Assembly (NCBI GenBank): GCA_029931535.1
Contig: JAQPZY010001686.1
Span: 10,543,501-10,607,500 of the forward strand
Origin: Margaritifera margaritifera
Lineage: Eukaryota > Mollusca > Bivalvia > Unionida > Margaritiferidae
Length of the DNA: 64,000 nt
Direction of reading: 5' to 3'
Part shown: in pieces, positions 17,867 through 31,189 of the stretch
Position numbering within the stretch: position 1 is the stretch's first letter
How the letters are laid out: every line of letters starts with the position of its first letter
The notes under the pieces: model-generated
Seen by the model: only the letters and a program-made list of their open reading frames with translations
What the model was told of the DNA's origin: nothing
Databases searched by the model: none
Made by a program: the position numbers and the translations under genes

Positions 17867-18240
17867 ACATTGTCAAAATGAAGACGTACTAGCGTAGTAG
17901 TCCAAAATTGATGGTACATAGTCAAAATGAAGACGTACTAGCGTAAAATGGTACATTGTCAAAATGAAGACGTACTAGCGTAGTAGTCCGAAATTGATGG
18001 TACATTGTCAAAATGAAGACGTACTAGCGTAGTAGTCCAAAATTGATGGCACATAGTCAAAATGAAGACGTACTAGCGTAGTAGTCCAAAACTGATGGTA
18101 CATTGTCAAAATGAAGACGTACTAGCGTAAAACTTCTTTACTACAGTAGTTCAAAGAGTGTCTGTGTATGGTACATTGTCAAAATGAAGACGTACTAGCG
18201 TAAATCTTCTTTACTACAGTAGTTCAAAGAGTGTCTGAGT
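17867..18240. repeat. Minisatellite, about 47-60 bp units, eight copies
   Basis: The core GGTACAT(T/A)GTCAAAATGAAGACGTACTAGCGTA recurs between 17,867 and 18,200, most units linked by GTAGTCCAAAATTGAT. The last two copies carry an extra AAACTTCTTTACTACAGTAGTTC.. segment, which is itself duplicated. Confidence 0.9.
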
Positions 18241-19988
18241 AGGCCTACAGTTTTATTTGTTTTGATGTTTATGTTTTGGATGTGTTGTTTCCAGGAGAGG
18301 CAATGCATAACTGCAACATCAAGTCATGAATTGCTCGTAAATTCGGTCAATATATGGTCTCTTGTCTTGTATAGAGAGAGATATAGTTGTTTAAATTTTG
18401 TGACATGAAGAACGTAGCACTTGCTGGTGTTGAATTTCATGAACCATTGGTCTGACCAGGTAATTAGAGTATTAAGATAAATGTTAGATGTTGTCATGTG
18501 ATAGACTAAATATAAATATAAAGTTTAATGTGAAAAATTACTCAGTAATTTAAGATTTATAAAGGCCGTAAAAACTTCGGAAAATGGATCCATCACAAGC
18601 CTTGTGAATGAAGAGGTAAAAGCAGTTGATATTCCAAGATTGAGACAGGATTACTATCGATTCTGACTGACCGTAGCGCTTGTCCCTGCCAGGCAGTCAA
18701 AACACTACCTACATTCAGCAGTGACAGTGCACTAATACGCTATAGCCTGTTTTCGAAGCTTGATACAATAATAATAGATAAACTGCATTGAGAGACACCT
18801 CTAGTGGCTCTTGACGGCTTGTGTTCCGTTCCTGTTCATTTCAGTCAAAATTATACACGAAACAGAATATTCCCAGTGTTACGACTCTATGGCTCGAACA
18901 AACGTAACAAAAAGAAAGTGAAACCAACAATGTTTGTAAAAATCAACAAACAATTTTTTAAAATAATTAATGTGAAAATCAAAATACACTGACAGTTTCG
19001 TATATTAAAATTCAAAAAATCCAACAATTATTAGTGTCCTAATCACAAGTCCTGTATATATAGAAACTATAAAATATTCCAAATGAATGAATGTTCCAAG
19101 TTAATTAATGTTTTAAATGAATCGTCGTAATGAACGAATGTTCCGAAAGAATTAGTCTTCCTAATGAACAAATGTTCCGAATATATTGTTCCGAATGAAT
19201 GAGTCTGTAATGTTCCGATGTATCAATGATAATGTCAGATCATCTTTAATTATTCAGAGGCATCCGAGAAAGTCCAAAATATAATTCCAGGTAGCTCTGA
19301 TGAATGGTCCAATAAATAATTCCTTTTGAATTATCTATACAGCATGGCATAACATCATTACAGGATTCTAGCTCGGCTATTATTTCAAACGATCTGATGA
19401 TTCCAAAGCTGATCATAAAAACAGTTCTTTTCAACTCAAGATCTAAAATGGAATGGAATCAATTCGTATTTCCAGGTCTTTTATACAACTTGCAAATGGC
19501 ACATTTCACAACAGAAAACGTGTCATATTACGACCCAGAATGCAATACTAAACGCGTCTATTTCATGGAATTTTACTGAAGAATGATTAACAGCTCTGAC
19601 CTTGAACAAAAGGTCAGTAAACATGTTGTTATTTGATTAATAGTTCAAATAAACTCAACTTAAATATGACTCACTATTTGACACAACTTTAAAGTAGAGT
19701 CATAGGCCAAAAGTTTCAGCACATTATAGATTCCATATACATAATTCCGTAACATAAGGTAGTGATCGTTAAAGTTATATATGCCATAACTGGCGTAAGT
19801 TTGTCCACGTGAAAAATGCATAAAACTGAACCTTGACGATAGGTTTTATACCTTACTAGGTAAAGCCTGGAACTAACCTTGCCTTACACTGTTTTTTTAT
19901 ATACAGTCATTAAATTTGAATGAGTGTGTTTACCTTTAAAATCACCATATGCAGAAATATCTTCTCTAGTCAAGGGTCATCGATTCAA
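18241..19988. other. No gene seen
   Basis: Unique AT-rich DNA. A loose minisatellite of AATGAATGTTCC units lies at about 19,080-19,210. The small open frames show no recognisable protein. Confidence 0.4.
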
Positions 19989-20020
19989 TTCGTTCCACAT
20001 TGACATCGATGTGGAACGAA
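19989..20020. repeat. 12-bp perfect inverted repeat
   Basis: TTCGTTCCACAT at 19,989-20,000 and its complement ATGTGGAACGAA at 20,009-20,020 flank the 8-nt TGACATCG. It is an isolated hairpin of unknown meaning. Confidence 0.6.
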
Positions 20021-21860
20021 GTGGGTCCACGACTCATGACTACCGAAAATGAGGCACAAGGTACAGTAGGTAGAGGTGACACACATAATCTTTTCATGTT
20101 CCACTCATTATTTTTGTTCTTTGCATTTACATGTAGCTCAGCTTCCTAGACACTGTTACATGTATGGTCATGAAATGTTAAGTGTGCATTCACCTTTATC
20201 ACTTATGTTAGTACCCATAAAAAGTAAATTGTGGATATAATGACCCACTTTCGTGCTAGATGGACTCCGCTAAGTTTTTGAATTATGTACTGTACCGACG
20301 AAGCAAACATAGCATTCTACAGAGTTTCCAGTTGGTTTATTCTTGGCACAGACCAACAGATTTGTATCCAATTATAAGCGTGAAAGAAGAGAAAAATCTT
20401 TAATTTAGGATTTATTTTATAAATAGGAAATACAGTAAATCTCTGTTTCATGCAATATTTCACTCGTGTACTCTATTTTACTTTTCTAAAGTTCCAATGT
20501 GTTTCTTGTCGTTGACATTTTAACTTGACCCCTCAAAAAACTTGCAGTTATAAAGTTGATCTTACTTACCCATAACATCGGTTGAATACATGACCACTAT
20601 GACATGAATACATCTGTGCATGTGCTGTTTATTTATAGGGGTTGTTTCAAAAAATTGTTTTGAAATGTTTTGGATTGAGTCAATTTTTGGTGAAGTTGTG
20701 GAAAGGAAAATAAATTAAATTGTTTGATATAGTGGCAGTTAATTAAATAATTTTACCTTTTTGTAATTACAGTGATGTAATCTAGGTACTCCTATCAGTT
20801 AGAATTAATTACAATGTATAGTTTCTGCTCTGATCATTTGAAGTCATATGTAGAAAATGCATGGTGTAATGACCAAAAAAGGGATACAAACCTTAAGCGA
20901 GAGCCTTTCAGTGGCTTAACTATAATATATAACAAAGGAACTATAAATGAGTAGCGTTCATAAAAAAAAAATTGGTGCAAAAATAAGAGAGTACTCCCAT
21001 TATCATCAGACAGACTCTTACGGTAGGTGAATTTGATCTCTCGTGTACCTTTAAGATGTACGGTTCAGATTACGACAAGAATGTTTGTTTTTATCATATG
21101 ATACTGTCGGTCACTTTTGGACTGATGCGGGCAATGACATGTGGAATAAAGTCAAGGTCTCGTCAACAATTTAAATTTGTCATCTAATTATCCTGCGCTT
21201 TCTGATTCCTGTGTACAAACAAATGTATAAAAATGTGAACATTTATAATTTTTTTGTGAGACAAATTATACGAATAGGTCGACACTTTTTATATGAAAGA
21301 AAATGATGAAAATGACGTCATATATAACTTTAAGCAGCTTCATCCAATATACATGCATACAGAATAGTCTTTAATGTTGAAAAGGTCGCTTGATATGATA
21401 AGTCGTTGGGTTAGAAAATCTCTCTCTCTCTCTCTCTCTCTCTCAGCAACGCGGCGAGGGGTCGCTTGGAGTTGGAAATTTCACGTTCGACAAAGGCAGC
21501 TGCTTCAATCCAAAACTACAGTATACCTAGTGAATATTTTGGGAGGGTTTGGAAGAAATGTTGCATGCAACGAGACAGCTCTTGTGGCATTTTTTTAAAA
21601 ACAATATACATACAGAATACAGAAATTCGCTTTGTTGATTTAAAGACTTTTTGTATGTTCTTCTCCATTCTCATAAATTTGGACTTGAAGTACAGTCATC
21701 AACAGTGATGTCAGAATTGACGCAACTTTGCAGACGTCACAAATGTAATTCACCACTTAATTAATAACAAATCGTTTGTTTCATGTTTATCTTTATCCGA
21801 AACATAAAGGTTTTGTGTCTGGACAAATGTTCGAGATATTTGTTTGCCAATAACCGGTAA
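20021..21860. other. No gene seen; includes a (CT)n microsatellite
   Basis: Unique AT-rich sequence. A (TC)n run lies at 21,419-21,444. No coding exon is recognised. Confidence 0.4.
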
Positions 21861-21869
21861 AATGGGTGT

Positions 21870-22580
21870 GATCTGCTCTTGGAAGAGCTCAAATGCAACA
21901 TTGTAACTATGGATGGCAGAGGACATGAAATGTCAACTGAGCAACAACAGCCGGCTATAGAATTTTATCATAAAGGCGAAAGTCATTGAAAAGTCGCAGA
22001 AATATTCAATGTTCGTAAGTGTTTAGCATTTCACAGCTCGTGAATAACTTTGAACAACAAAGAAATGTGGAAAACTGTGGACGGAGATGGATCATTGATG
22101 CGAGGTGAGATCGTCAACTTTTGAGAGTGGTGAAGCAAAAAGAGACGACAGAGTTTGAGAGAGATAATTACAACCAATATGCACCTGAAAAAACATCCAT
22201 GACGATAGTTCAACACCGACTGCGTGCTTATAGTTTAAAGAAACACCGAGTTTGGAAGACACTGACGTTAGCTGCTAATAACAGAAAAGAACGTCTGTAC
22301 GTGTGGTGAACCAACGAAGAAGATTACAGACCCGAGTGCCTAGGACTCCATGGAAATAATGTCAGGGTAGGTGCCATGTTTTGGAACTGCATTACGTTAT
22401 TTTGGAGTGGGTACTTTGGTCGAACCTGCGGGAAGTATTAATAGCGAGAAGTACATTAATACTCTTAACTTTCATATATGGCCAGTTGTTGCAAAACATG
22501 TTGCAAATTCACAATGTATATTTAAAGATGACAGTGCACCTTGCCACAATTCAGCAATATCTGCCATTTTATGATATATA
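21870..22580 (+). pseudogene. Tc1-like transposase relic
   Basis: Translated fragments in shifting frames match Tc1-type transposases: a GAMFW..ITLFW / ALRYFGVGTLVEPAGSINSEKY block, IWPVVAKHVANSQCIF, and FKDDSAPCH near 22,528-22,555, where the Asp belongs to the catalytic DDE set. Upstream an N-terminal helix-turn-helix-like stretch (21,890-22,100) is also shifted. Multiple stops and frameshifts show it is dead. The terminal inverted repeats were not located. Confidence 0.75.
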
Positions 22581-22780
22581 AGTAGGTAACTGTCTCTGCT
22601 ACTCTGATCACACGTTTTGAGAACAATGTTGACTCTAGATCAATCGATTAGTATATAATAGCACAGAAAATATAGATCCACTCTTTAGTTGGACTTTGTC
22701 TTCTGTTTTTAACAATATTTGCACAGTGAACGTTCATCCCCTATCCCACCGGGCAAAAGGTGTTCGCACAACTCGACCTT

Positions 22781-23348
22781 TCACAGGTCAACCGAATTGA
22801 ATGCTTTGTTTTCAAAGGCTCTAGTTGACGGATTGCCGTAGTCACAAGGATACAAAATTGCTCTAGAGCTTGCAAAAAGAAGCGGATCCTCTGGAATTAA
22901 AGAATTATGCTCAACCGCTACTTTATATGAATACCTCCGTAACACCTTCTGTATCGCAATACTTTCCGTTGACAACTGAGAAAAGGGGTATGGTTTGACA
23001 CATTCATTGTCCGAATTTGAGACTCGGGACCCTAAATAAATATTTTCACTTGATTTACTTGTCGTCGGCAGTGATGCGGACGGCGGTTTCTCTATTTCCT
23101 CGTCCAGGTCTGTGAAAAAATTGTTTTCAATTCCTTGTTTTTCCTCAAGCTTGAAAATACTGTGGTTTGCATTGTCGTTCTTTTCTGAATTCTGAACATT
23201 TGCTTGTTCATTTAGCATTTTCTCTGAGGCGTGCTCTTTGGAAGATTTTGATGAAAGTGTTCCGTTGCTGAAGTTCGAGAGTGTAAATTCTACCTCTGCT
23301 TCATTTTGTTTTCTTTCTGCTATATTTCGCTTTATCCGTTTCCTATCC
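22781..23348 (-). CDS. Terminal coding exon of a host gene (acidic/serine-rich tail)
   Basis: On the - strand a splice acceptor (TTTTTACATTAACAG) precedes an open frame from 23,348 to the stop at 22,781. The tail starts very basic (DRKRIKRNIAERK), then is Ser/Glu/Asn rich (PPSASLPTTSKSS), and ends YGNPSTRAFENKAFNSVDL. The basic start followed by a long polar tail looks like the cytoplasmic tail of a membrane receptor after its last transmembrane exon. I do not recognise the protein and cannot identify the upstream exon with confidence. Codon use is balanced, unlike the random AT-rich frames around it, which supports real coding. The first ATG in the frame is at 23,218, but the frame is open across the acceptor. 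Confidence 0.5.
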
Positions 23349-23819
23349 CTGTTAATGTAAAAAGGGAAACTTTTGAATCAAGGTGGTTCGAAGTTAGGTT
23401 AAAAAAATATTTATTTTCAAACATTTCAAGAATAAATATGGTGCTAAGGAAAGTAAAGAATTTGGAGAGACAAAAGTGCTTCCGTACTTATCTAAATCCA
23501 TTTCCTATCATGAAGTATATTATATTAATATAACAGCACATATAACGCATAAAACTGAAAAATAAATCTAGAGTAGGTGAATACATATAAGCAGGATAAT
23601 GTGGCACCTTAGGATAAAAAAGTGGCACTCTGGGATTAGGGGGAATTCCATGTTAAAAAGTCCATAAGTTTAAAATTACTATGGCACTCTGCGGTCAAGG
23701 GGAATTTAGCATTAGTCTATGGGATGAACATGATAGGTCATTATGCGGACAAGGGGAAATATAATGGTAAAACTACACCTGCTAACGAACATGCCGTCTG
23801 ACTGACCATCACCCACTCA
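23349..23819. other. No gene; presumed intron and short repeats
   Basis: From 23,600 to 23,770 the phrase GGCACTCTG..GGGGAATT recurs two or three times, a short degenerate repeat. Otherwise there is nothing to report. Confidence 0.4.
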
Positions 23820-24750
23820 TACTGATTAGCACATGCACTCCCGGACTCCCAGACCATCATCCATACCTATTGACCAACACAGCCTTACTGACCAGCACTT
23901 ATATCTACTAACCAACGCCCACCCTTACAAACCAATTTGGAGTGTTACTGACCAGCACCCAAATTTACTGACCAATGTACAGTCTCACTGACCAGCACCC
24001 ACATCTAGTGATCAGCACCAACGCATAATAACCAGTACACAGCGTTACTGATCTGCACACACGCTTACTGCGTGTTGGATGAGAAATTATGTATTTGTTT
24101 GTAATGACGAGTGTTAGTGATCCTCCGTTTCATATGAGTTTGTATGTATGTGTATGAGTGTTGGATAGTAAATGGTATGTGGTGGATTGTAATTATGTGT
24201 GATAGTATTACTTAACTATATAATCTATATTCTCTTTCACACGAATCTGTATGGAAGTGTATTGGTGTTTGAGAGTAAATGACGTGTGTTGAATTGTAAG
24301 TATATGTGATAGTACTACTTAACTGTACAATCTATATGCCCTTTCGCAGGAGTTTGTATGTGTGTGGTGTTGGATAGTAAATAACCTGTCTTGAATTGTA
24401 ATTATGAATGATAGTAACTACATACCCTTTGGCCCCTTTCAAATGAGTTTGTATGCATGTGTGTAGGTAATGTATAGTAAGGCTGTGTTTGCCCATAAGT
24501 AGGTGTGAGTGTCCCTCATCTATCGTTATTTCATCATCTGTTTTGTTTGTAAAGTATTGGAATGTAATTATGAGCATTAGTGACCATCACATAACTCCCT
24601 TTTTACCTCTTCCCTTTTGTTTGTACGTGTGGGTGTTTTATAATCAAGATGAGTGATGGATGATCATTAGCTGTTAGCTCTCTTCATTATAAAGGTTGCA
24701 TTGAAAGAGTGTATCATATGTTAACAACAGAGACTTTTGTTAACCACAAC

Positions 24751-24766
24751 GGCCCTTTTCAGGACC
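24751..24766 (+). terminator. Histone-type 3' stem-loop, left arm of foldback
   Basis: GGCCCT-TTTC-AGGACC has a single mismatch in its 6-bp stem and the consensus TTTC loop. It is preceded by GTTAACCACAAC and followed by ACC. No open frame of any length ends just before it. Confidence 0.7.
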
Positions 24767-26954
24767 ACCGAGATTTCTACAATATAAATGCTACTAAAAA
24801 TTACCAACCCCAATATTAATGTTGTAAATTTTTATGTTTAATTTTAAATATTTTAAAAACTGTTTTAATATTTTATTTGATATTTTATTTAATTTTTGAA
24901 AAACTTTTTGTTTACAATTTGTAAAAATTTGGTTTTAAAATCTAATATCTTTTGTTCGAACATTTTGTGGAAATTTTAAAAAGATTTCTAGATATATTTC
25001 AGTCTTCAATAAATTCGGTTTAATTTGTTTAATTTGTTTACTTGTACAATTTTTATTTTTTTTAAATTTTAACGTTCAAATTTTGTTTACAATTTATGGA
25101 ATTTCTTTTTAGGTTTTGCTAAATTCCATATTAGTTTAGTAGTTTTAGTATTACTTATTGTCTCAGCCATATTTTAATTTATCCGGATTTGTTTTTGTAT
25201 CCACTAAATTCTGTATTAGTTTTGAATTTTAGTACTACTTTTAGGCTATACCATAATTTTTTTTTATATAATTTTCTGATTTTTTAAAGTTCCACACAAG
25301 TCCGTGACATTTTTGGAATGTGAGTACTAAATTTAGTCTACGCCATTTGTTTAACATTTTTTCGGATTTTTTTCTTCTCAGTCTCTTCTTTTCAGAATTT
25401 TAGTACTAGTTTTAGCGTAAGCCATAATTTTTAAAAAAAATCGGGATTTCGCTAAAGTATCAGAGTTTCGGAATTTTAGTATTACTTAAGGTCAAATCAT
25501 TATTTTTTCCATTTTTTCCTTATTTTTTTTTTCAGTGTGCGCTAAAGTCCGTATTAGTTTCGGAATTTGAATACTACTTTAAGTGTAAGCCATAAGTTTT
25601 ACTTTTTTCGCCATTTTTTCAAAATTCTCCACTAAATTCCTTATTGTGTACTGGTTAGTATGCGTTGGTGCTGGTCAGTAGGTGTGGATGCTGATCAGTA
25701 GGACTGTACATTGGCTAGTAAGCGTGGATGCTGGTCACTAACACTGCATATTGGTTAGTACGCATGGACGTTGGTTAGTAGATATTGGTTCTGGTCAGTA
25801 AGACTGTCTAAAATCATTCACTATCACCATCCAACATATAGAGTACTGATGTTATAAACAGGTTAAATCAAGGGAACCAACTCATAATGACACTTAAATG
25901 GACGTGGCTACAAGTAATTCTAAAATTACAACACTGTCAGGGCATTTAGCGGAGACGAGAAAAACACGGAACGTTAGATAAAAAAGACCGTGACTAAAAG
26001 TAATACTAAAATTCCGAAACTAATTCGGACTTAAGGGAGTATTGAAAAATATCCGGAGTATTATATTAAAAGATATGGCCGTGATTACAAATAATGCTAA
26101 AGTTACGACAGCGTCACGGACTTTAGCGGAGACCGATACCCCCTCATCCCCGCCCCCATCTCGAAAATATGTAAGAATTCTGACTGAGATTATAAGTGGT
26201 GCTAAAATAACGAGACTGTCACAGACCTTGAGAGAAAAGTAATACTAAAATGCCGAAACTTTAGCGAGAACTAACAAAAAAAAAAATAAAAAAAAAAATA
26301 CGGAATTTTTCAAAAAAATTTTGGTATAGACTTAAAGTAGTACTAAAATTTCGAAACTTTAACGGACTTTAGCGGAGACCAAACAAATATCCGGAAAACA
26401 TGTACAAATGATGGCTTAAACTAAACGTACTACTAAAATACTGAATTTGTCACGGACTTTAGCGGAGTCTAAACAAAATCAGGAAAAAATGAGAACTATG
26501 ACTGAGACTAAAGGTAATACTAAAATTCCTAAACTAATACGGAATTCAGCGAAAAATGAAAAAAAAAAAAAAGTCGCAAAATATATTAAAATTGTAAAAA
26601 GAATTTTAAAATTGTGCAAAAATTAAAAAAGTTACAAATGTACACATTTAATTCTATAAATTTTTTAAAGTACAAAATTCAAATATTATACCGAATTTAG
26701 CAAAGACTGAAAAAAATCAAAAACTTAAAAAAAACTGCCCAAGAAATTAAATAAATTGTACAAATAAAAAATTTTAAAACAAATTTTTTGAAATTGTGAA
26801 AGATATGTATTATAAAAATTTCAACAAATTAACAATGTTTAAATTACATCTTTTTAAAAGTTTAAATAAAAAAAAAGAAAAGAAAAAAAAAACATAAAAT
26901 ATTGTGTTTGGGCTGCTTGTATTGAGTAATATTTCTATTTATAGAAATCTTGGT

Positions 26955-26970
26955 GGCCCTGAAAAGAGCC
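26955..26970 (-). terminator. Histone-type 3' stem-loop, right arm of foldback
   Basis: Read on the - strand it is GGCTCT-TTTC-AGGGCC with a full 6-bp stem (one G-T pair), preceded by GTTAACCCCAAC and followed by ACCAAGATTTCT. It is the mirror copy of the loop at 24,751. Confidence 0.72.
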
Positions 26971-27169
26971 GTTGGGGTTAACAAAGGACTCTGTTCTTAA
27001 CACATGCTACACTCTTTTGATGCAGCCTTTAGAGTGATGAGGAGTAGCACCTAATTGCTATCCATTACCCACCTTGACTATACACAAACCTCACATACAA
27101 ACAAACGGACGAGGGAATGTCATGTGACGGTCACTAATACATATAATTACCATTCAATACCCACCCTTA

Positions 27170-27450
27170 CAAACAAAACAGATGATGGAATGGTGATAGT
27201 TTAGAGTCACTCGCACCTACGAATGGACAAACACACACTCTTACAATAAAATACACACTTACAAACAAAACAGATGATGGAATGGTGATAGTTTAGAGTC
27301 ACTCGCACATACGAATGGACAAACACTCTTACAATAAAATACAAACTTACAAACAAAACAGATGATGGAATGGTAATAGTTTAGAGTCACTCGCATCTAC
27401 GAATGGACAAACACACACTCTTACAATAAAATACACACTTACAAAAAAAG
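27170..27450. repeat. About 93-bp tandem repeat, three close copies
   Basis: ACAAACAAAACAGATGATGGAATGGTGATAG recurs at about 27,170, 27,260 and 27,350, each followed by TTAGAGTCACTCGCA and CTTACAATAAAATACA. This is local amplification inside B' of the foldback. Confidence 0.85.
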
Positions 27451-27730
27451 CAGCTGAGGGAACGGAGATATGTGGGGGTCATTCACACCTACTTAATGAC
27501 AAAGAAGCACACAGCTTTACTATCCAATACCACACACAAACAAGATCATGTGAAATAGGATATTGATTATATATTTAAGTAATACTATCACACATAATAA
27601 CACTCGTCATTACAAACAAATACATATTTGTATCATCCAACACTACCCTTACAAAGAAAACGGATGAGTGTAGAGAATGGGTGTATGCTATAATTACTAA
27701 CACATATTCATACATACATCTAAACTTAGA

Positions 27731-30460
27731 TGACTTAAAGAGATGTGGCGTTACACGACACATCTTTGGCAAATTCCGGGAGACAAAAACCTGCCTTGCA
27801 AAAAAGAGATTAGCGATTTTATTATATCAATAGTGACGCAAAAAGCTGTTAACATGGCAAATTTATTTTTCTAAAAATACGTGAATTATGTAGAGATGAA
27901 GTTTCTAGGTGCCTGGGGCCTATTTTGCAACTATGCAAAGAATCACCGACGTAAATACGAAACTTAGAGCTTTGAAAAAAAACTGTCAACTTAATAAATA
28001 CTGTATATCATAAAAATTTAGCCAAAACAATTATCTTACGCTAAATCAATTCAAAAAAAAAAAAAAAAAAAAAAATTGACGTTAAAAGTTGCATGATTCA
28101 CAGTTATTTTTCAAGTTGTTACGATTATGATGAAACTTGGAAAAATGATACATCACAATAGAATAAATCTAACAGTGGCAGGTTGAAACTATTGAAAACT
28201 CGTTAATTTTTTTATGACGTCCCAGCTTTATGTAGTTGACTTCGTTTTCTGATGTAGCGATGCACAGTAGAAGTGTAACAAATATGAGCAGATAGACGCA
28301 TTTGTTGTTGTTGTTTTTGTTGTACCTTCTCAATTTAAATCTGTTGCCTATCTGGATAGTTTATATTTTAATTGTCAAATCTGACACGACTAACTAAATA
28401 CATGTTGTATCAAAGAAGTGTATCGAGAACATTGATGTCCACATTTTGCCAAAAGGAATAATGTTTTTGAGATGTGTGTTGCATTAGTGTCATTGTTAAT
28501 GGCATGCGATCTACTCATGGAATGTTTTTTTTTTTAATCCTTACTGCAAAAGTTTCGTCGCTATGCAATTAAGTAATGGAACCCTATGTGCACTTTCGCA
28601 ACAGATGCCCAGTTATTTAGGATAAGATAACAAAGCTGGTAATTGTCACGCAAATGAGTCATAAATCTGCCATTGAAAATAAGGGGGGGGGGGGTATGTA
28701 TTTTTAAAGTACCAATCACTTTTTTATTATGCATTCAGGAACATGGAAGGTTTCAAAATGTTGTGAAATGTAGAAGCTCTACGCCACTTGTTTACATTAT
28801 AACAGCAAAATGTAAGTTTTATCACGGTGGTCGGTGTTGAAAATACTACAACTGTTTGATGATTCGATGCTACTGCGAAAGTATGCCTAAATTTCTTAAT
28901 ATCTACTCAAGAGTATAGCAAGAATTTATATTAATTTTATATCCTTTATTTTTGCTTTAAATGTGCGCAAGGCGGTGTCCAAATCCCGTGAGAATGGTAG
29001 ATGACAATAAGTTTTCTTTATTGTGGCCCTTTTCATATGAAACAGTAAACGATTCAATTAAGTATTTGATAACTGAATCCTACCAGAACTTTAGTTTTTG
29101 TCATGTAGCTAATGTTGACAGAAGACGTCACTTCTGCAGTTCACTAAATGCAAAATTACATCACCACGCTTTAGTAGTAGGATATTCTTATACCCTCCGT
29201 CCGTCTCTCCATATCTTCGTCCGTCCGTCTGTGAAAATAAATCTGTCTGTTCTATCTTTTTCTAAACCCCTAGTTCGAATGGCAAATATTGTGCTCATAT
29301 GGTTACAATGACATATTACAAATATTTTTTGACCAAGCTTCATATCTGCAATCTGAGCATAACGGCACATACTATGTTTGGGTTATGACCTCTGAATCCC
29401 ACTCTGGAAAAGGGGATAGGTTGGGGTGGGGGTGGGTGGGAGGGGCTGGATCTGAGCGTGTTGAATATGCATAAAAGTCATGGGGAGTTGCTATGGCAAG
29501 TAATGGAAGTTGCACCAGAACTGCAGTTGATACAATCTCGACTGGCGATGTCAATCAGGTAGGCAAGGGAAATTAGAAATGGCGGCTCTATAATGAAAAT
29601 AGCAATAGGAATTACCACCATACTAATCCTTAAGTTATGTTTGAAAATTAAGAAACGTAGAAAGTTTGTTGTAGGAGAGGAAGTCACAAACGCTTAACAC
29701 AACAGGGTATTTTGCTTATATGTGATATTTCAATAAATGGCGTTAGATTTAATCATTTCGTACATAACTTGCATTTGTATTGTTTATAACGTATGAATGT
29801 ATGGCTATATATAGTAACATGTACTCCAACAAGATACAAGATACTACGTATAAATGCTAAAATTCTTCAAAATTTATTAAAAAAATTATAGATAAAGGTA
29901 AAAAAGTAACATCCTCAAAATATAGTTTATAAACTGCATTCTGTTATAAAGTTCAATATTTTCTGTGTTGGTACATCATCAAAAAGCTTCTTATTCGGTG
30001 TAACATTTTAAAAGAAAAAATGTCTGACAGAACGGAAGTCGACACATTTGACAAGAATTTTCTCCACTGTCAGTGGATACAAAAATACAAACAGACAACA
30101 TTAAAATGGTTTAAACTTTCCTTGTCATCGAGTATGTATTCAAGTGTCCTGTATCCTTCAAACGAGTAATTTTGAGTTAGATTAGTTATTTGTTTTACCT
30201 GAAAGATGAGGAAATAGTGGATTTGTAAAACACAGACGGAACCAGAGGAATCTATTAAATTGCAAATTATAAAATTATATTGAACTTATTGAACTTGATC
30301 TCTGACACGTGTTTCCTATGAAAAAAGTGCAAACAATTTTCGAAAATCTGAATTCCTATCTGTGCATCAACTCCAGATAAAGCCTATAACCAAGTCCCAA
30401 CACTTTGCGAGCATAGCAGACATTTGTAAAAGTTTGCGTAGTATTCTCTTTCATCTCTGT
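27731..30460. other. No gene seen
   Basis: AT-rich unique DNA with A runs (28,053-28,074) and a G run (28,683-28,694). At 29,190-29,420 is a TCCGTCCGTC-containing stretch resembling a dispersed repeat. The 116-codon frame at 28,961-29,311 has no recognisable feature. Confidence 0.4.
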
Positions 30461-30499
30461 AGTGTCGATCATAAGAGCATCATGTCTTATTTTGCACCT

Positions 30500-30860
30500 G
30501 AGTGACCTGATTTAAACATTCGTAACTTCGAGGTCAATCTTACGGATCATACCTCGAATGTATGTCGATAGTTCCCATTCGGACTACTTTGGCTATTTAC
30601 CAAACAAGGATTGACCACGAAGTTAGGAATGATGGAACTATTTTTTTCATTCGTAACATCTCGGTCAATCTTACAGGCGATCCAATCGCAGAAATAGCCA
30701 AGGTATTTATAATAAGTCGGGTTTATTTTTTTGCGGAATTTTTTTTCCGGCGAACAGAATGTATGATTTTTCTGTAAATTACTGCGCCGACATACATTGA
30801 GGCATATTTTAGTCTTGCTGAAATAGCCGAAGGAGTTCCGAATGGTGATTTAATTTGACA
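30500..30860. repeat. Small imperfect foldback
   Basis: CCATTCGGACTACTTTGGCTATTT (near 30,576) is inverted as GAAATAGCCGAAGGAGTTCCGAATGG (near 30,822). A CATTCGTAAC..TCGGTCAATCTTAC phrase is also duplicated directly (30,518 and 30,651). It is probably a decayed MITE. Confidence 0.45.
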
Positions 30861-31189
30861 AGTCTCATCGTCAAGAGAGACAGCACGTAAACTTCTACAA
30901 ATGACAGATTTGTAACGAAAACAAATGAATTTAAGTTAGAATCCGTAATGGCCTTATTTCCGATAAATAAACATTTAATCTAAAAGTTTCCGAAACAAAT
31001 ACTTTCAAATATAAGTAGCAATATTGTATAAAGATTTAAGGAGACGGTACAACACTGATATAAAATCCAGCAAAGCGCGATCCGGAGATCATGCAGAGTT
31101 ATCGGCCTTGACTTGAAAATAAGAATTGTACACTCCAGCAAAGATCAGGAGAAAGTTAGCGTTGACTTGAATTATGAACTACATAATTA

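Larger units (their letters stand above)
23820..27730. repeat. Large foldback of minisatellite blocks with mirrored histone-type stem-loops
   Basis: Left arm, in order: block A (23,820-24,060, ACTGACCAGCACC units), block B (24,080-24,600, GTTGGATAGTAAAT...GATAGTA.TACTTAACT units, ~120-bp period), a stem-loop at 24,751, and block C (24,840-25,640, TTTTAGTA.TACTT units, ~110-bp period). An inverted copy of A follows (25,645-25,815). The right arm then runs in reverse complement: C' (25,880-26,560, GCTAAA.T..GAC.GGACTTTAGCGGAGAC), stem-loop' at 26,955-26,970 and B' (27,000-27,720). The symmetry centre is near 25,860. No protein is encoded. It could be a foldback transposon or a duplicated and inverted locus. 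Confidence 0.7.

Noticed and set aside
28961..29311. 116-codon + frame
   Set aside because: Overlaps a TCCGTCCGTC-type dispersed repeat and has no recognisable content.
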